Shown: positions 42,003-51,260, counted from the first letter of the stretch. The stretch: DNA of 64,000 nucleotides from Sphingopyxis panaciterrae (GCF_011762125.1 NZ_JAASQN010000001.1:620001-684000); one strand, 5' to 3'. Program-made: numbers and translations. The notes: a model not told the origin generated them from the sequence alone.

Positions 42003-44090
42003 GTGAAGTTTCGAGCTCTCCTCCTGTCCGCTGCGGTTCCGGCGGCTGTTCCATATGCCGCCATGGCAGCCGAATCGGTACCGCCCGTCCGGCATGCCGA
42101 TCGCGACGCCGGTTTCATGCAGGCGGGCAGCACCGCCGACCCGGAAATCGTCGTATCGGCGAATGTCCTGGGGCTGCGCGCCGATGAAACGGCGACGCCG
42201 GTCATCACGCTGACCGGCGACGAGCTGGCTCATCGCCGTCAGGCGACGCTGGGCGATACGCTTGCCGGGCAGCCCGGCATCCATTTCGACAATTTCGGCG
42301 GCGGTGCGAGCCGCCCGGTGATCCGCGGGCAGACCGCGCCGCGGGTTCAGGCACTCTCGGATGGCGCGAGCATCCAGGATGCATCGGCGATTTCGCCCGA
42401 TCATGCGGTCACGACCGAGCCGTTGCTGCTGCGCGGGATCGAGGTGCTGCGCGGGCCGGCGGCCTTGCTCTATGGCGGCAGCGCGATTGGCGGCGCGATC
42501 AACCTGCTCGACGAGAAGGTGCCGACCTCGATCCCCGAAGGCGGCATTGCGGGCATGGCCGAAGGACGGATCGGAACCGCCGATGACGAGCGGTCGCTCG
42601 TCGGCGGCATCACGATCGGCGGGCAGGGGCTGGCGCTACGCGTCGAAGGCGTCCACCGCTCGTCGAACGACTATCGCGTTCCCAAGGGTTTCGGCGAGCG
42701 CCATGTCGATGGATCATATAACGACACCTCGACCTTCAGCGTCGGCGGCTCATGGGTCGGCCCCGGCGGCTATCTCGGCGTCGCTTACACCCGCCAGCGC
42801 AGCGAATATGGCCTGCCGGGGCACAGCCATGACTATGAGGGCTGCCATCCCCACGGCAGCAGCCTGCACTGCGGCAGCCACGGGCACGACGACGAGGATC
42901 ATGACCACGACCATGATCACGACCACGAACATGAAGAAGTGCCATTCGTGAAATTGCGGAGCGAGCGCTTCGACATCCGCAGCGAATATGAAGACCCGCT
43001 GCCCGGGTTCGAGAAGGTGCGTTTCCGGCTGTCGTTCACCGACTATGAACATGACGAGATCGAGCATGACGAGGTCGCGACGACGTTCAGCAACAAGGCG
43101 TATGACCTGCGCTTCGAACTCGCGCACAAGCCGATCGGGGGGCTGCGCGGCGTCGTCGGCGTGCAGCATTGGGAAAGCAAGTTCAGCGCCGTCGGCGAAG
43201 AGGCCTTTCTGCCCGCAAGCGAGACGCGCAATACCGCGCTGTTTCTGATGGAAACGCTCGATGCCGGGCCGGTGCGTCTCGAACTGGCCGCGCGTCAGGA
43301 ATGGCAGCAGGTCGAAACGACGCTGAACCGCGAAGTGCGCCACAAGCCTTTCTCGATCTCCGGCGCGGCGATCTGGGACATCGGCGGAGACTATTCGCTC
43401 GCGCTGTCGATCGCCCGTTCGCAGCGGGCGCCCAATGTTCAGGAACTTTACGCGCGCGGCATCCACCTCGCGACGAACAGCTATGAACTCGGCACCGCGA
43501 CGCTGGGCAAGGAAACCGGCAGGTCGGTCGACTTGACCTTTCGCAAGACGGCCGGGGCGACGACCTTCACGATCGGTGCCTATCATCAGGATTTCGACGA
43601 TTATATCTTCGCGAACACGCTGGATCGGTTCGAGGATTTCAGGCTGATCCGCTATACCGCCGCGGACGCGACCTTCACGGGTGTCGACGGGGAAGTGCGC
43701 CATCGATTCGGCAATGTCGGGGTGTCGCTATTCGGCGACTATGTCCGTGCGAAGCTGAAGGGTGACCTGGGTAATCTGCCGCGAATCCCCGCCGGCCGTC
43801 TCGGCGCGCGCGCCGATGGGCAATGGGGCGCGCTGTCGGGCGACGTCGAATATTATCATGTGTTCGAACAGGACCGGATCGCGGCGTTCGAGACGCGGAC
43901 GCCCGGCTATGACATGCTCAATGCGACGCTCGCCTATAAGCTCGAACTCGGGCCGAAAACCGGCGCCGAACTGTTCGTGCGGGCGAATAATCTGACGAAC
44001 GAACTCGCCTATAATCACGCATCCTTCATCAAGAACGCATCGCCGTTGCGCGGACGGAATTTCGTCTTCGGCTTGCGGACGAGCTTCTGA
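42003..44090 (+). CDS. ZnuD-like TonB-dependent receptor with His-rich loop, probable zinc uptake
   Basis: 695 residues from a GTG start (AAAGGGG lies upstream). Signal peptide, plug domain (GGGASRPVIRGQTAPRV; VLRGPAALLYGGSAIGG) and barrel ending in FGLRTSF. Between about residues 274 and 313 a loop carries some 17 His with Asp, Glu and Cys (HDHDHDHDHEHEE, plus CHPHG and HCGSHGH). Neisseria ZnuD and its relatives bind zinc with this kind of loop. A perfect palindrome in the promoter is a candidate Zur box. Together these make zinc, or another divalent metal, the likely cargo. Nickel or copper cannot be excluded. Confidence 0.85.
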   Translation: MKFRALLLSAAVPAAVPYAAMAAESVPPVRHADRDAGFMQAGSTADPEIVVSANVLGLRADETATPVITLTGDELAHRRQATLGDTLAGQPGIHFDNFGGGASRPVIRGQTAPRVQALSDGASIQDASAISPDHAVTTEPLLLRGIEVLRGPAALLYGGSAIGGAINLLDEKVPTSIPEGGIAGMAEGRIGTADDERSLVGGITIGGQGLALRVEGVHRSSNDYRVPKGFGERHVDGSYNDTSTFSVGGSWVGPGGYLGVAYTRQRSEYGLPGHSHDYEGCHPHGSSLHCGSHGHDDEDHDHDHDHDHEHEEVPFVKLRSERFDIRSEYEDPLPGFEKVRFRLSFTDYEHDEIEHDEVATTFSNKAYDLRFELAHKPIGGLRGVVGVQHWESKFSAVGEEAFLPASETRNTALFLMETLDAGPVRLELAARQEWQQVETTLNREVRHKPFSISGAAIWDIGGDYSLALSIARSQRAPNVQELYARGIHLATNSYELGTATLGKETGRSVDLTFRKTAGATTFTIGAYHQDFDDYIFANTLDRFEDFRLIRYTAADATFTGVDGEVRHRFGNVGVSLFGDYVRAKLKGDLGNLPRIPAGRLGARADGQWGALSGDVEYYHVFEQDRIAAFETRTPGYDMLNATLAYKLELGPKTGAELFVRANNLTNELAYNHASFIKNASPLRGRNFVFGLRTSF

Positions 44091-44103
44091 ACCAAAGGGG
44101 GCC

Positions 44104-44141
44104 GGAAAGGAGGGGCGCTCGGTTCCGCGCCCCTTCTTTCC
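44104..44141 (+). terminator. Terminator-like hairpin after the zinc receptor
   Basis: GGAAAGGAGGGGCGC (44104-44118) pairs with GCGCCCCTTCTTTCC (44127-44141) with one mismatch and an 8-base loop. It lies between two convergent genes. No strong T run follows, so it may act in both directions less efficiently. Confidence 0.6.
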
Positions 44142-44153
44142 GATATTCGTCCG

Positions 44154-44936
44154 TCAGGCGGGTTCGGCCGCCAGAACATAGTCGAAGCCATGGCGCAGGC
44201 TTCCCTCGCGCTCGATCCGGCCGAGTGCCCGGTCACGCAGAGCTTCGCCGTGGGCGGCCAGCGACCGGGCGAGGTCGCGGTCGGCGATCTTTGCGAGGCG
44301 CGGGGCGCACATGTCGATCTGGCTGTTCACGAACCGCTGCTTGTACCGGTTCGCAAAGCGCTTCGCCGCGACGACGCGATACCCCGATGCTTCCAGATGG
44401 TCGACGGTCCATTGCGCGGGATATTCGCGATAGGGCTGTTCGCCGGCCAACAGCAGGCAGGCGTCGCGAAAGCGGCCGATCTCCCGGATGATGCGGCTTT
44501 CCTCCGTGCCGGGATCGACGGTGACATAGGGTTCGAGCCCGACGATATAGAGGCGACGCCCGACCAGCGGCAGCAAGCGCGCGAACAGGCGGTGCTGGAA
44601 ATAGGGAGCGAAACCGTCGATCGCGCCGAGCAGATAATCGGCGAGCACGGTGTCGTAGGTCTCACCAGCGAGAAGGTCCGGATCCTGCCAATTGCCGACG
44701 ATGATGCGATCGCCCTCGCGGCGTCGCGGCGCAATCGCGTCCCGGACCTGAACGGCATGGGCCTCGGCGCCGGTCACCGCGGTCCATTGCTCCGTCACGA
44801 GGGATCCGACCCAGCCTATCGAATGCGTGCCGGTTCCGGCATCGAGCAGGCGACCCCACGGTTTTCCAGCCTGAATGGTCTCGATTTCCCGGAATAGCCC
44901 GGAAGCGGGTCGTCGTACTTCGGATTGATCGGTCAT
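44154..44936 (-). CDS. Class I SAM-dependent methyltransferase-like protein
   Basis: 260 residues. A glycine-rich SAM motif is visible (LLDAGTGTHSIGW, about residues 30-42), then DRIIVGNWQD and TVLADYLLGA as later strands of the Rossmann fold. No membrane or signal segment, so cytoplasmic. The start at 44936 gives MTDQSEV; longer frames run into the TetR remnant. The target is unknown. It lies just downstream of the truncated TetR gene on the same strand, and may once have been its target. Confidence 0.7.
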   Translation of the reverse strand: MTDQSEVRRPASGLFREIETIQAGKPWGRLLDAGTGTHSIGWVGSLVTEQWTAVTGAEAHAVQVRDAIAPRRREGDRIIVGNWQDPDLLAGETYDTVLADYLLGAIDGFAPYFQHRLFARLLPLVGRRLYIVGLEPYVTVDPGTEESRIIREIGRFRDACLLLAGEQPYREYPAQWTVDHLEASGYRVVAAKRFANRYKQRFVNSQIDMCAPRLAKIADRDLARSLAAHGEALRDRALGRIEREGSLRHGFDYVLAAEPA

Positions 44937-44953
44937 CGGAATGATATAAAGTA

Positions 44954-45166
44954 TCATTCCGGCAATATCAAATCCTGTCCTCCGGGATACAGCGATCCAA
45001 CGCTCGCCCCGGCTCGCTCGGCGACTCGCGCGGTGGTAAACCGGTGCGCACCCGCGGCCGTCAAAACCTGAACAGCGGCGTCGAGCACAGCCGAAACCAG
45101 CCCGGTCGAGCGACCCTGCTGCGGCTGTTTTCGCGAGGAAACCTTGGCGGTTCGGCGGTGAGGCAC
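44954..45166 (-). pseudogene. Truncated TetR-family regulator (N-terminal HTH only)
   Basis: 70 residues that match the N-terminal DNA-binding half of TetR proteins (VSAVLDAAVQVL, FTTARVAERAGASVGSLYP). A normal protein continues with YQYFPNKEAL and about 130 effector-domain residues; here the frame ends with GGQDLILPE. The break is at SLYP, just before the end of the HTH region. The methyltransferase gene starts right after. The effector domain is absent from the flank, so it is a deletion remnant, not a simple frameshift. Upstream, CGAATA (45185-45190) and TATTCG (45206-45211) form an inverted pair that may be its former operator. Confidence 0.7.
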
Positions 45167-45261
45167 CGGATGCTCCGGAGAATGCGAATAGGAAATGCGA
45201 CTGATTATTCGTATTTTCCCGGTCGGGCACCATTCCTTTGCCCGACCATCGGAGAAACCAC

Positions 45262-45927
45262 ATGACCACGCTTGTCAGCGCCCCCGTGGCGCCTCTTCTC
45301 GATCGCCTGTTTGACGAGGCCGATGCGGCATCGCCGCTCGCCAGCCCGGCCTTTGCGGCCCTGTCCGACGACCAGCGCCACCGGCTGATGCGGAGCAAGG
45401 AGGATTACCGCGAACTCTATGCGAACCTGAAAGACTATGCGCTGCCGGTATCGCGCGAAACCGGCCGCCTGCTCTATATGCTTGGCCGCGCGACGCGCGC
45501 GAAATCGATCGTCGAGTTCGGAACCTCGTTCGGTTTGTCGACCTTGCACCTGGCTTCGGCGCTCCGCGACAATGGCGGCGGGCGGTTGATCACCAGCGAG
45601 TTCGAACCGGCGAAGATCGCGCGGGCAAGGGAAAATCTCGTCGCCGGCGGTCTTGCCGACCTGGTCGAATTTCGCGAGGGCGATGCGCTTCAGACGCTCG
45701 CTGTCCAATTGCCCGAGAAAGTCGACCTCCTCCTGCTCGACGGCGCCAAGTCACTTTATCGCGATATCCTCGATCTGGTCGAGAGCCGGCTTCGTCCCGG
45801 AGCGGTGATCGTCGCCGATAACAGCGATTATTGCCCTGAATATCGGGACCATGTCGGCTCGATCGCGAACGGCTATATCACGATGCCCTTTGGTGACGAC
45901 GTCGAATTGTCCATCTGGCTTGGCTGA
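45262..45927 (+). CDS. O-methyltransferase-like SAM-dependent methyltransferase
   Basis: 221 residues of the catechol/caffeoyl-CoA O-methyltransferase type. SAM motif VEFGTSFGLSTLHLA (about residues 75-90), a metal-site Asp in LLLLDGAKSLY and a following VADNSDY are the family's catalytic-metal region. The start at 45262 follows GGAGAAA; the frame from 45238 adds an unneeded leader. Cytoplasmic. The natural acceptor is unknown, and many sphingomonad homologues are broadly annotated. It is divergent from the TetR remnant and convergent with the pilus operon. Confidence 0.8.
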   Translation: MTTLVSAPVAPLLDRLFDEADAASPLASPAFAALSDDQRHRLMRSKEDYRELYANLKDYALPVSRETGRLLYMLGRATRAKSIVEFGTSFGLSTLHLASALRDNGGGRLITSEFEPAKIARARENLVAGGLADLVEFREGDALQTLAVQLPEKVDLLLLDGAKSLYRDILDLVESRLRPGAVIVADNSDYCPEYRDHVGSIANGYITMPFGDDVELSIWLG

Positions 45928-45946
45928 GCCGGATTGTCTCCCATCG

Positions 45947-46942
45947 TCAGAAGGCCACGTCGATCCGGATCGTGTCGCTGTAGCTGCCGGCCGGCGGGGT
46001 GATCTGCCCGGGTAGAATCGCGGCGCGATAGGTATAGCCCTGCGTCGTCGTCGAATCATAGATGCCGGCATTGGTGTCGGCACTTGCGCTGCTACGCCGC
46101 GCGGTGCCGACGGCCCCCCAACGATCGGCGGACGCGGCGGTTTTGTAAAGTTCGTAGCGCAGATAGTTGGTGCCGCTGCGCATCCGCCGCACGCCATTGT
46201 CGGCGTTGTCGCCGTCATTGAGCCCGACGGTATAGGCCGCGCCCGCGCTGCAGCGGATGAGGATGGTGCGGGTGACGGGATTGAAGGCGCCGGCGAGCGG
46301 GGCCGAACCGAAAGCGACGTTTGGCGCGGTGATGATGCAGTCGTTCTGGACGGTCAGTTGGACATTGACGCGCACCGGGACCCCGGCTCCCCAGACCGTC
46401 GCCGGCCCCAGCAGCGGCCGGACAAAGCCCGGGCTCGACGAATAGGCAAGGCACACCGCGACGCCGAGCGAGCAGACCGAATAATACCAGCGAAGGTCGA
46501 TGAAGCCATTGTAGGCTCCCGCACGCAGACCGGCCGCAGCACTGGTGCGAAAATAGATCGGCACGCTGTTGTTCGTCCCCGACAGCAGGCTGACGAGGCT
46601 GAGCGACGAGAGGTCAAGCACATTACCGACCGCCAGCGGCGTGCCGCCGGACGTGAGCGATGCGGTATAGGGGATCGTCTGCCCCGTCGGCCCGGTAAGC
46701 TGGAAGGTCGATGCCTCGACGCGCAGCCCGATATAATGGGTGGTCAGCGCCGCAAGGAGGATGTCGCACTGAAGGCCGGCCAATCCGCTGCCCTGCTGCG
46801 GTGTCGTGGCGATCGTATAGGAGCTGAAGCTGCCGAGATTCGTGTTCGTGGTGGCGGTGGTACAGGCGGACGCGGCCTCGGGCATCAGCATCGCGGCGGT
46901 GGACACCAAGGATGCGCGGACAAGGCGGGTCAGGGTCGGCAT
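45947..46942 (-). CDS. Spore coat U (SCPU) domain protein, probable pilus tip adhesin (CsuE-like)
   Basis: 331 residues with a signal peptide (1-26, ending ASA). Two SCPU-like domains are visible. The first begins ACTTATTN and includes GLAGLQCD. The second (from about 195) has CIITAPNVAFG, TILIRCSAGAAYTVGLNDG, RMRSGTNYLRYELYK and the closing SDTIRIDVAF beta-strand used for donor-strand exchange. Two-domain SCPU proteins at the end of Csu operons form the tip and bind hydrophobic surfaces. The gene overlaps the usher by 13 bases and is the last of five genes in the operon. Confidence 0.85.
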   Translation of the reverse strand: MPTLTRLVRASLVSTAAMLMPEAASACTTATTNTNLGSFSSYTIATTPQQGSGLAGLQCDILLAALTTHYIGLRVEASTFQLTGPTGQTIPYTASLTSGGTPLAVGNVLDLSSLSLVSLLSGTNNSVPIYFRTSAAAGLRAGAYNGFIDLRWYYSVCSLGVAVCLAYSSSPGFVRPLLGPATVWGAGVPVRVNVQLTVQNDCIITAPNVAFGSAPLAGAFNPVTRTILIRCSAGAAYTVGLNDGDNADNGVRRMRSGTNYLRYELYKTAASADRWGAVGTARRSSASADTNAGIYDSTTTQGYTYRAAILPGQITPPAGSYSDTIRIDVAF

Positions 46943-49290
46943 GTCAAATTCCCCAGTTCGATGATGTCGTCGGCCTTCGGGTCGGCGGTAAAAGCGGCGT
47001 GGCAGCTTCCGCCATCGGGCAGGCTGACCTCAACCCGATTTTCCGCCGCGGCCTGTTCGATAAAGAGCAGGCCGTCCCAGCCGACATAAGTCGATACGCT
47101 CTTGTTGATCGTCACCGCCGCGCCCGCCGGGATCACCGCACCCGTGGTGTCGCGGAGCGTCGCGCGCGCCGCCGCCCTGTGAGTCACGGGGAAACGGACG
47201 ACATGCCCGCTGCCCGCGGCGATCGCGACGCGCTGGCTGACGAGCGGCGTCTGGACGTTCGCGGGCAGGTCGAGCGTATCGATGTCGTAGCGCGCGGGAT
47301 AATAGGCGCTGGCCGAGGGGACGAGCAGTTGGCCCTTTTCGTTGGTCGTACCGATCAGCTGATTTTCATAGCGCACCGGAATTCCCGGCTCGCCATTGGT
47401 GCTGACGACGGCGAAGGCGTCGGAAACGCGGTTGGCGGCAAAGAGAGCGCCATCCATGAAGACGAGCGAGCCGCTGGCGCCGAACCAGCCGGTGATATCG
47501 CTGCGGCCATAGGCGCCGGCGCGCAGCTGGACCGGCTGCGTCCGCCAGATCACATCGCCGCGCAAATAGGGGCTGCGGCCGTCCTCGCTGACCGCGCTGG
47601 CGTTCCAGCCGAAGCCGCCTTCGGTCGGGACGGGCTGCGAATAGTCGGCGCGCGCGCCGGTGCGTCCCCTCGGATCCTGTGCGACGCCGGCGTTGAGCGT
47701 CCCGCCGCCGAGCGCAATGCTCAGCGTCAGTGCGCCCGACCAGCTGCGGTCGATGAAATCGCGCGACAGCGAGGCATAGACGCGGCTTTCGCCCCACAGC
47801 GGGATTGCCCAGGCGAGGTTCGCCAGCCGCGCATCGCGTCCGCGCTCCTGCCGCAGTTCGAAATAGCCGACGCCGAGTGTCCCCGCTCCGCCCAGCGAAA
47901 TACTCGCTGTCGCGGCGCTCAGCCGTTCCCAGCCCACGTCGTCGCCGCGATCGAGAAGGCCGAGATCGACGTAGCCGCCGCCCCGCCGCGTGTGGCGCAG
48001 CCCGACCGAAAAGCCGCGCGCCTGATATTCATAGCCAAGGTCGAGCTGGCCGCCATCGGCATCCTTGCCGAAGCTGCGGCTATAGGCTGCGCTCACCGTC
48101 CCGAAATTGCCGAGCTTCACGACCGCGCCGCCGCCGGCGAGGCGCATGTCGTCGGCGACCTCGGCGCGCACCTCCAGTGTCACGCCGGGAGTCACGCCAT
48201 GGCGCGCCGAGGCGCTGGCCGCGACGCCGCCATAATCGAAATTGCGGGTGCCGTAATTGCGGCGGAACACGCCCGCCGCGACCGAATAGTCGGTCAGGCC
48301 CGGGCGGAGCAGCGCGCTGCTGATATAGAAGGGCAGCGCCGTCGCGACGCTGCGTCCATGCATGTCGGTGACGATCAGATTGGCCTGGCCATAGCCGTTG
48401 ATCGGCGGCAGCGTGCCGAGCGTGAAGGGGCCGGGATTGACGCGGCTGCCCGCGATCCGCTGACCATCGACGACCAGATCGACGGTGGAAGGCAGCGCGG
48501 CGTTGCCGGCGAATTCGGGAAGCGGGTAGGTGATGATGTCGGGCCGCACCGAAAAATCGCGCGACACCTGGATGCCGCCCAGACGGACCGCGGGCGCATA
48601 GGGCAGGGTCCGCGTGATGATGTCGCCCGCCTCGACGGTCGTCATGCTCCGCTCGTCGGACCAGCGCCAATAGCTGTCGAAGCGAACGTAGCGCTTCGCG
48701 CCGCCTGTCCGCAGCGCGCCGGTGGTCGAAAAAATGCCGGCGGGACCGAATACGCGCGCTTCGTGCCATAGCGATGCCTGCACCGGCCCCCGGTTGCCCC
48801 CGGTTACATAGACATCGTAATTGAGCAGCGCCCCCATATCATATTGTGCCGGCCGGAATTCGCGGCTGCCGCCGCCGATCCGCTGGATAGGCAGATATTC
48901 GGGCGACACGGTCAGGTGCAGTTGCTGGGCGAGCGCGTCATAGTCGGCGCGTACGCCGTCGAGACTGTCGATAAACAGCATGTCGCCGGGCGCCTTGAAC
49001 AACAGCCCGGCGCGGTGCAGGTCGGCGGCGCGCATCTGGAACCTGCCGCCTTGCTTGACGACCGGCGCGACGATGCCGGTCCGCATGCCGTTGATGAAAA
49101 GTTCAAGTTCGAGCCGCTGGTCGGCGGTCAGATCGGCGATCTCGCTCCGCTGTGGCGGCGGGGGCAGGTCGGCATAGCCGTCGAGACGGGCATCGGCATA
49201 TGCGGCAGATGCGGCACCGGGGAACCAGAGCGCCGCGACGAACGCCGGCGCCCAGCGAAGCCGCCCCGGCGAAAAGAGCGCGCGCGCCAC
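46930..49290 (-). CDS. Fimbrial outer-membrane usher (CsuD-like)
   Basis: 786 residues with a signal peptide (1-29). Usher N-domain (about 30-150; LELELFINGMRTG), the 24-strand barrel with plug, and the C-terminal beta domains (RATLRDTTGAVIPAGAAVTINK; GLLFIEQAAAENRVEVSLPDGGSC). The pore exports and assembles pilus subunits brought by the chaperone. Its length is at the short end for archaic (sigma) ushers. It follows the chaperone by 6 bases and overlaps the tip gene. The combination with SCPU subunits identifies an archaic Csu-type system rather than classical type 1 or P pili. Confidence 0.9.
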   Translation of the reverse strand: MARALFSPGRLRWAPAFVAALWFPGAASAAYADARLDGYADLPPPPQRSEIADLTADQRLELELFINGMRTGIVAPVVKQGGRFQMRAADLHRAGLLFKAPGDMLFIDSLDGVRADYDALAQQLHLTVSPEYLPIQRIGGGSREFRPAQYDMGALLNYDVYVTGGNRGPVQASLWHEARVFGPAGIFSTTGALRTGGAKRYVRFDSYWRWSDERSMTTVEAGDIITRTLPYAPAVRLGGIQVSRDFSVRPDIITYPLPEFAGNAALPSTVDLVVDGQRIAGSRVNPGPFTLGTLPPINGYGQANLIVTDMHGRSVATALPFYISSALLRPGLTDYSVAAGVFRRNYGTRNFDYGGVAASASARHGVTPGVTLEVRAEVADDMRLAGGGAVVKLGNFGTVSAAYSRSFGKDADGGQLDLGYEYQARGFSVGLRHTRRGGGYVDLGLLDRGDDVGWERLSAATASISLGGAGTLGVGYFELRQERGRDARLANLAWAIPLWGESRVYASLSRDFIDRSWSGALTLSIALGGGTLNAGVAQDPRGRTGARADYSQPVPTEGGFGWNASAVSEDGRSPYLRGDVIWRTQPVQLRAGAYGRSDITGWFGASGSLVFMDGALFAANRVSDAFAVVSTNGEPGIPVRYENQLIGTTNEKGQLLVPSASAYYPARYDIDTLDLPANVQTPLVSQRVAIAAGSGHVVRFPVTHRAAARATLRDTTGAVIPAGAAVTINKSVSTYVGWDGLLFIEQAAAENRVEVSLPDGGSCHAAFTADPKADDIIELGNLTCRP

Positions 49291-49296
49291 CGCCCG

Positions 49297-50061
49297 TCAT
49301 TCCGGCAGATGCTCGATACGCGCGCTCGTCTGTCCGTTCACCGCCGCCGACAGCTCGCCCGACGTCGCGGTTCCTTGCGGCAGCGGCCAGCGCATCGTGG
49401 CGCCGGGAAGCACATAGCCGAACAGCCCGTCGGCCAACGGTGACCGGCCGCTGCCGGTCACAAGGGCGACGTCGGTGAGCCGCGCGTGACCAGCGCCTTT
49501 GTTGCGGACCTCTATGAATCGGCCGCTTGCGTCCGAGCCGAGGCGCCAGCCGAGCGCCGGTTCCGGCAGGGCCGCTTTCGCCTTGTCCTTCCGGCGCGCG
49601 CCTTGGGCATAGGAGAAGAGCGGCAACGAATAGCGCATCCGGAAACTGACTGCGGCGCCGGGCGCGGCAGGCGCGTCGCTCGTCGGAATTTCGTCGACGA
49701 TGACGCGATAGGGCTTTTCGGCGACGGCCGGCGGCGGTGTCGTGCGGGTCAGGCGGACCAGTTGCCGCTCGCCAGGCTGGATGCTGACGATCGGCGGCGT
49801 TCCGAGAACCTCGTCTTGCGGGGCATAGGCATCGCGGCCGTCCTGCTGCGCCCAGGCATAGACGCGAACCTGCAAGGTGACGGCTGTTTTGCCCGGATTT
49901 TCGAGCCACAGCGCAGCGGCGCGATCGTCGCCCTCGATCACCGGATTGATTGGCCAGATCAGAATCGAACCCGGCTGCTGCGCCGCAGCGGGACGGGGCG
50001 CGATGGCAAGCAATATGATCGCAAGGATCAACAGGACGGCGGGGAGCAAGGCGCGTTTCAT
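49297..50061 (-). CDS. Periplasmic pilus assembly chaperone (CsuC-like)
   Basis: 254 residues. Signal peptide (1-28, ending AAAQ). First immunoglobulin-like domain with ILIWPINPVIEGDDRAAALWLEN and the conserved subunit-binding strand ERQLVRLTR, and PYRVIVDEIP closing it. A second beta domain is longer than in classical PapD chaperones, as in Csu systems. It holds pilin subunits by donor-strand complementation and delivers them to the usher downstream. The start at 50061 is preferred because AAGGA lies about 8 bases upstream; an ATG at 50091 would overlap the upstream gene's end. Confidence 0.88.
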   Translation of the reverse strand: MKRALLPAVLLILAIILLAIAPRPAAAQQPGSILIWPINPVIEGDDRAAALWLENPGKTAVTLQVRVYAWAQQDGRDAYAPQDEVLGTPPIVSIQPGERQLVRLTRTTPPPAVAEKPYRVIVDEIPTSDAPAAPGAAVSFRMRYSLPLFSYAQGARRKDKAKAALPEPALGWRLGSDASGRFIEVRNKGAGHARLTDVALVTGSGRSPLADGLFGYVLPGATMRWPLPQGTATSGELSAAVNGQTSARIEHLPE

Positions 50062-50084
50062 GGACCAGTCCTTGAAAGGGGCGA

Positions 50085-50630
50085 TCACCATGTCAGCGTG
50101 ACCGTCAGCGTGTCGGTGTAGGGGCCCGGCGGCCGCGTTCCGGGCAAGGTGAGCGAGCCGTAGATCGGCAGCCGCACATCCTCGCTATTCGTTCCGGATA
50201 CGGGGACCGCGTAGGCTGTTCCGATCGCGATCGGCTGGGTGCATCCGATGTCGCGACATAGACTATAGGCGATGCGCGCGCTGCTGTTGGCGCCGAGCTG
50301 GAGATTGCGGACGCCGACGGCGGCATGGCTGCCGCCGTCGATGCTCATCATCAGATTGGCGCCGGGGGTGCAGCGCAGGCGGATCGCCTGCCCGCCGGTG
50401 GTCGTCGCGGTGTGGGTTGCGGTCGAGAAGGTCGAATCGACGCCGAAATCGAGCTCCCCGATCCGCCCCGCATTGCCGCTGGCGCCGAGGCCATCGACGA
50501 GGCATCCGGCGGTGATCGTCGCCGATACGTCGAACTGCGCCGTGGTTTCGGCCTGGGCGGAGCCGCCGATCCCGCATGCGACGAGCACTGCGAGGGCCGC
50601 AAATGCAGTCGACGGGCGGGGGGCAGGCAT
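50085..50630 (-). CDS. SCPU-domain pilus subunit (CsuA-like), second subunit
   Basis: 181 residues. Signal peptide (1-27), then a single spore coat U domain. The first Cys is in ITAGCLVDG, the second in IRLRCTPGA, followed by IAYSLCRDIGCTQP and a closing YTDTLTVTLTW strand. The alternating hydrophobic N-terminal strand (TAQFDVSATIT) is the donor strand for the next subunit. It is one of two minor or major subunits in this operon and is coupled by short gaps (21-23 bases) to the genes on both sides. Confidence 0.85.
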   Translation of the reverse strand: MPAPRPSTAFAALAVLVACGIGGSAQAETTAQFDVSATITAGCLVDGLGASGNAGRIGELDFGVDSTFSTATHTATTTGGQAIRLRCTPGANLMMSIDGGSHAAVGVRNLQLGANSSARIAYSLCRDIGCTQPIAIGTAYAVPVSGTNSEDVRLPIYGSLTLPGTRPPGPYTDTLTVTLTW

Positions 50631-50651
50631 GGCTGCGAGCCGGCGTCCGCC

Positions 50652-51194
50652 CTAAAGCTCGACCACCACCGTGACGACGTCGGCATAGACGCCCGGCGTC
50701 AGCCCGGCTTCGCCGAATGCGCGGCCGTAGACGTTGACCGTCTGCACCGATCCGTCACCGGCGAGGACGATATCCCCGCCGACCGGGATGATCGCCGTGC
50801 GACCCGCATCCGAATAGAGATTATAGGTCACGAATTGCCCGGCGGCGGTCTGATGTTCCATCGCGTGAAGGCCGGTGCCAGCGCCCGACCCGTCATTCTG
50901 CCCCGCGTTGAAGGACAGGGTGGGGGTGACGCCGTTGCTGCACTGGATCGTGAAGCCGGTCGCGCCGCTCAGCACCTCCGCATCGGTCTGCGTGAACAAT
51001 GTGTTCTGGGTGCCGAAATCGAGCGTGCCGAAATCGACGCCGGTCGAACCATCGTCGTAATTCTGGCCGTTGATGATGCAGCCGGCTTCGAGCGTGATCG
51101 TCGCATCGATTGTTCCCGTGATATCGGCGTGCGCCGGGACCGAGAAAATCAGGGCGGAGAGACCAAGAAGGTAATAAAATTTCCTCTTTTGCAC
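50652..51194 (-). CDS. SCPU-domain pilus subunit, probable major pilin (CsuA/B-like)
   Basis: 180 residues. The start is a GTG at 51194: AGGAG (51203-51207) lies 8 bases upstream, and it begins a signal peptide (KRKFYYLLGLSALIFSVPAHA). The upstream ATG at 51251 has no such box. The SCPU domain has ITLEAGCIING, FTIQCSNGVTP, YNLYSDAGRTAII and a closing ADVVTVVVEL strand. As the first gene of the operon it should be the most abundant subunit. Promoter DNA before it is strongly AT-rich and holds two inverted repeats. Confidence 0.85.
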   Translation of the reverse strand: MQKRKFYYLLGLSALIFSVPAHADITGTIDATITLEAGCIINGQNYDDGSTGVDFGTLDFGTQNTLFTQTDAEVLSGATGFTIQCSNGVTPTLSFNAGQNDGSGAGTGLHAMEHQTAAGQFVTYNLYSDAGRTAIIPVGGDIVLAGDGSVQTVNVYGRAFGEAGLTPGVYADVVTVVVEL

Positions 51195-51243
51195 GATGAC
51201 AACTCCTGAATTGCCCCTCTGTTTCGGAGAGAAGCTTTTTCCA

Positions 51244-51260
51244 ATAAGCAAGATGCTTAT
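51244..51260. promoter_or_regulatory. Inverted repeat ATAAGCA-AGA-TGCTTAT in pilus promoter
   Basis: A perfect 7-base inverted repeat with a 3-base spacer, upstream of the first pilin gene, in a markedly AT-rich stretch (51240-51340). A similar, imperfect copy lies at 51308. It is a candidate operator for a pilus regulator not present next door. Confidence 0.5.

Noticed and set aside
46912..48771. 619-residue + strand frame opposite the usher gene
   Set aside because: Antisense shadow of the usher, which has complete family motifs and fits the pilus operon.
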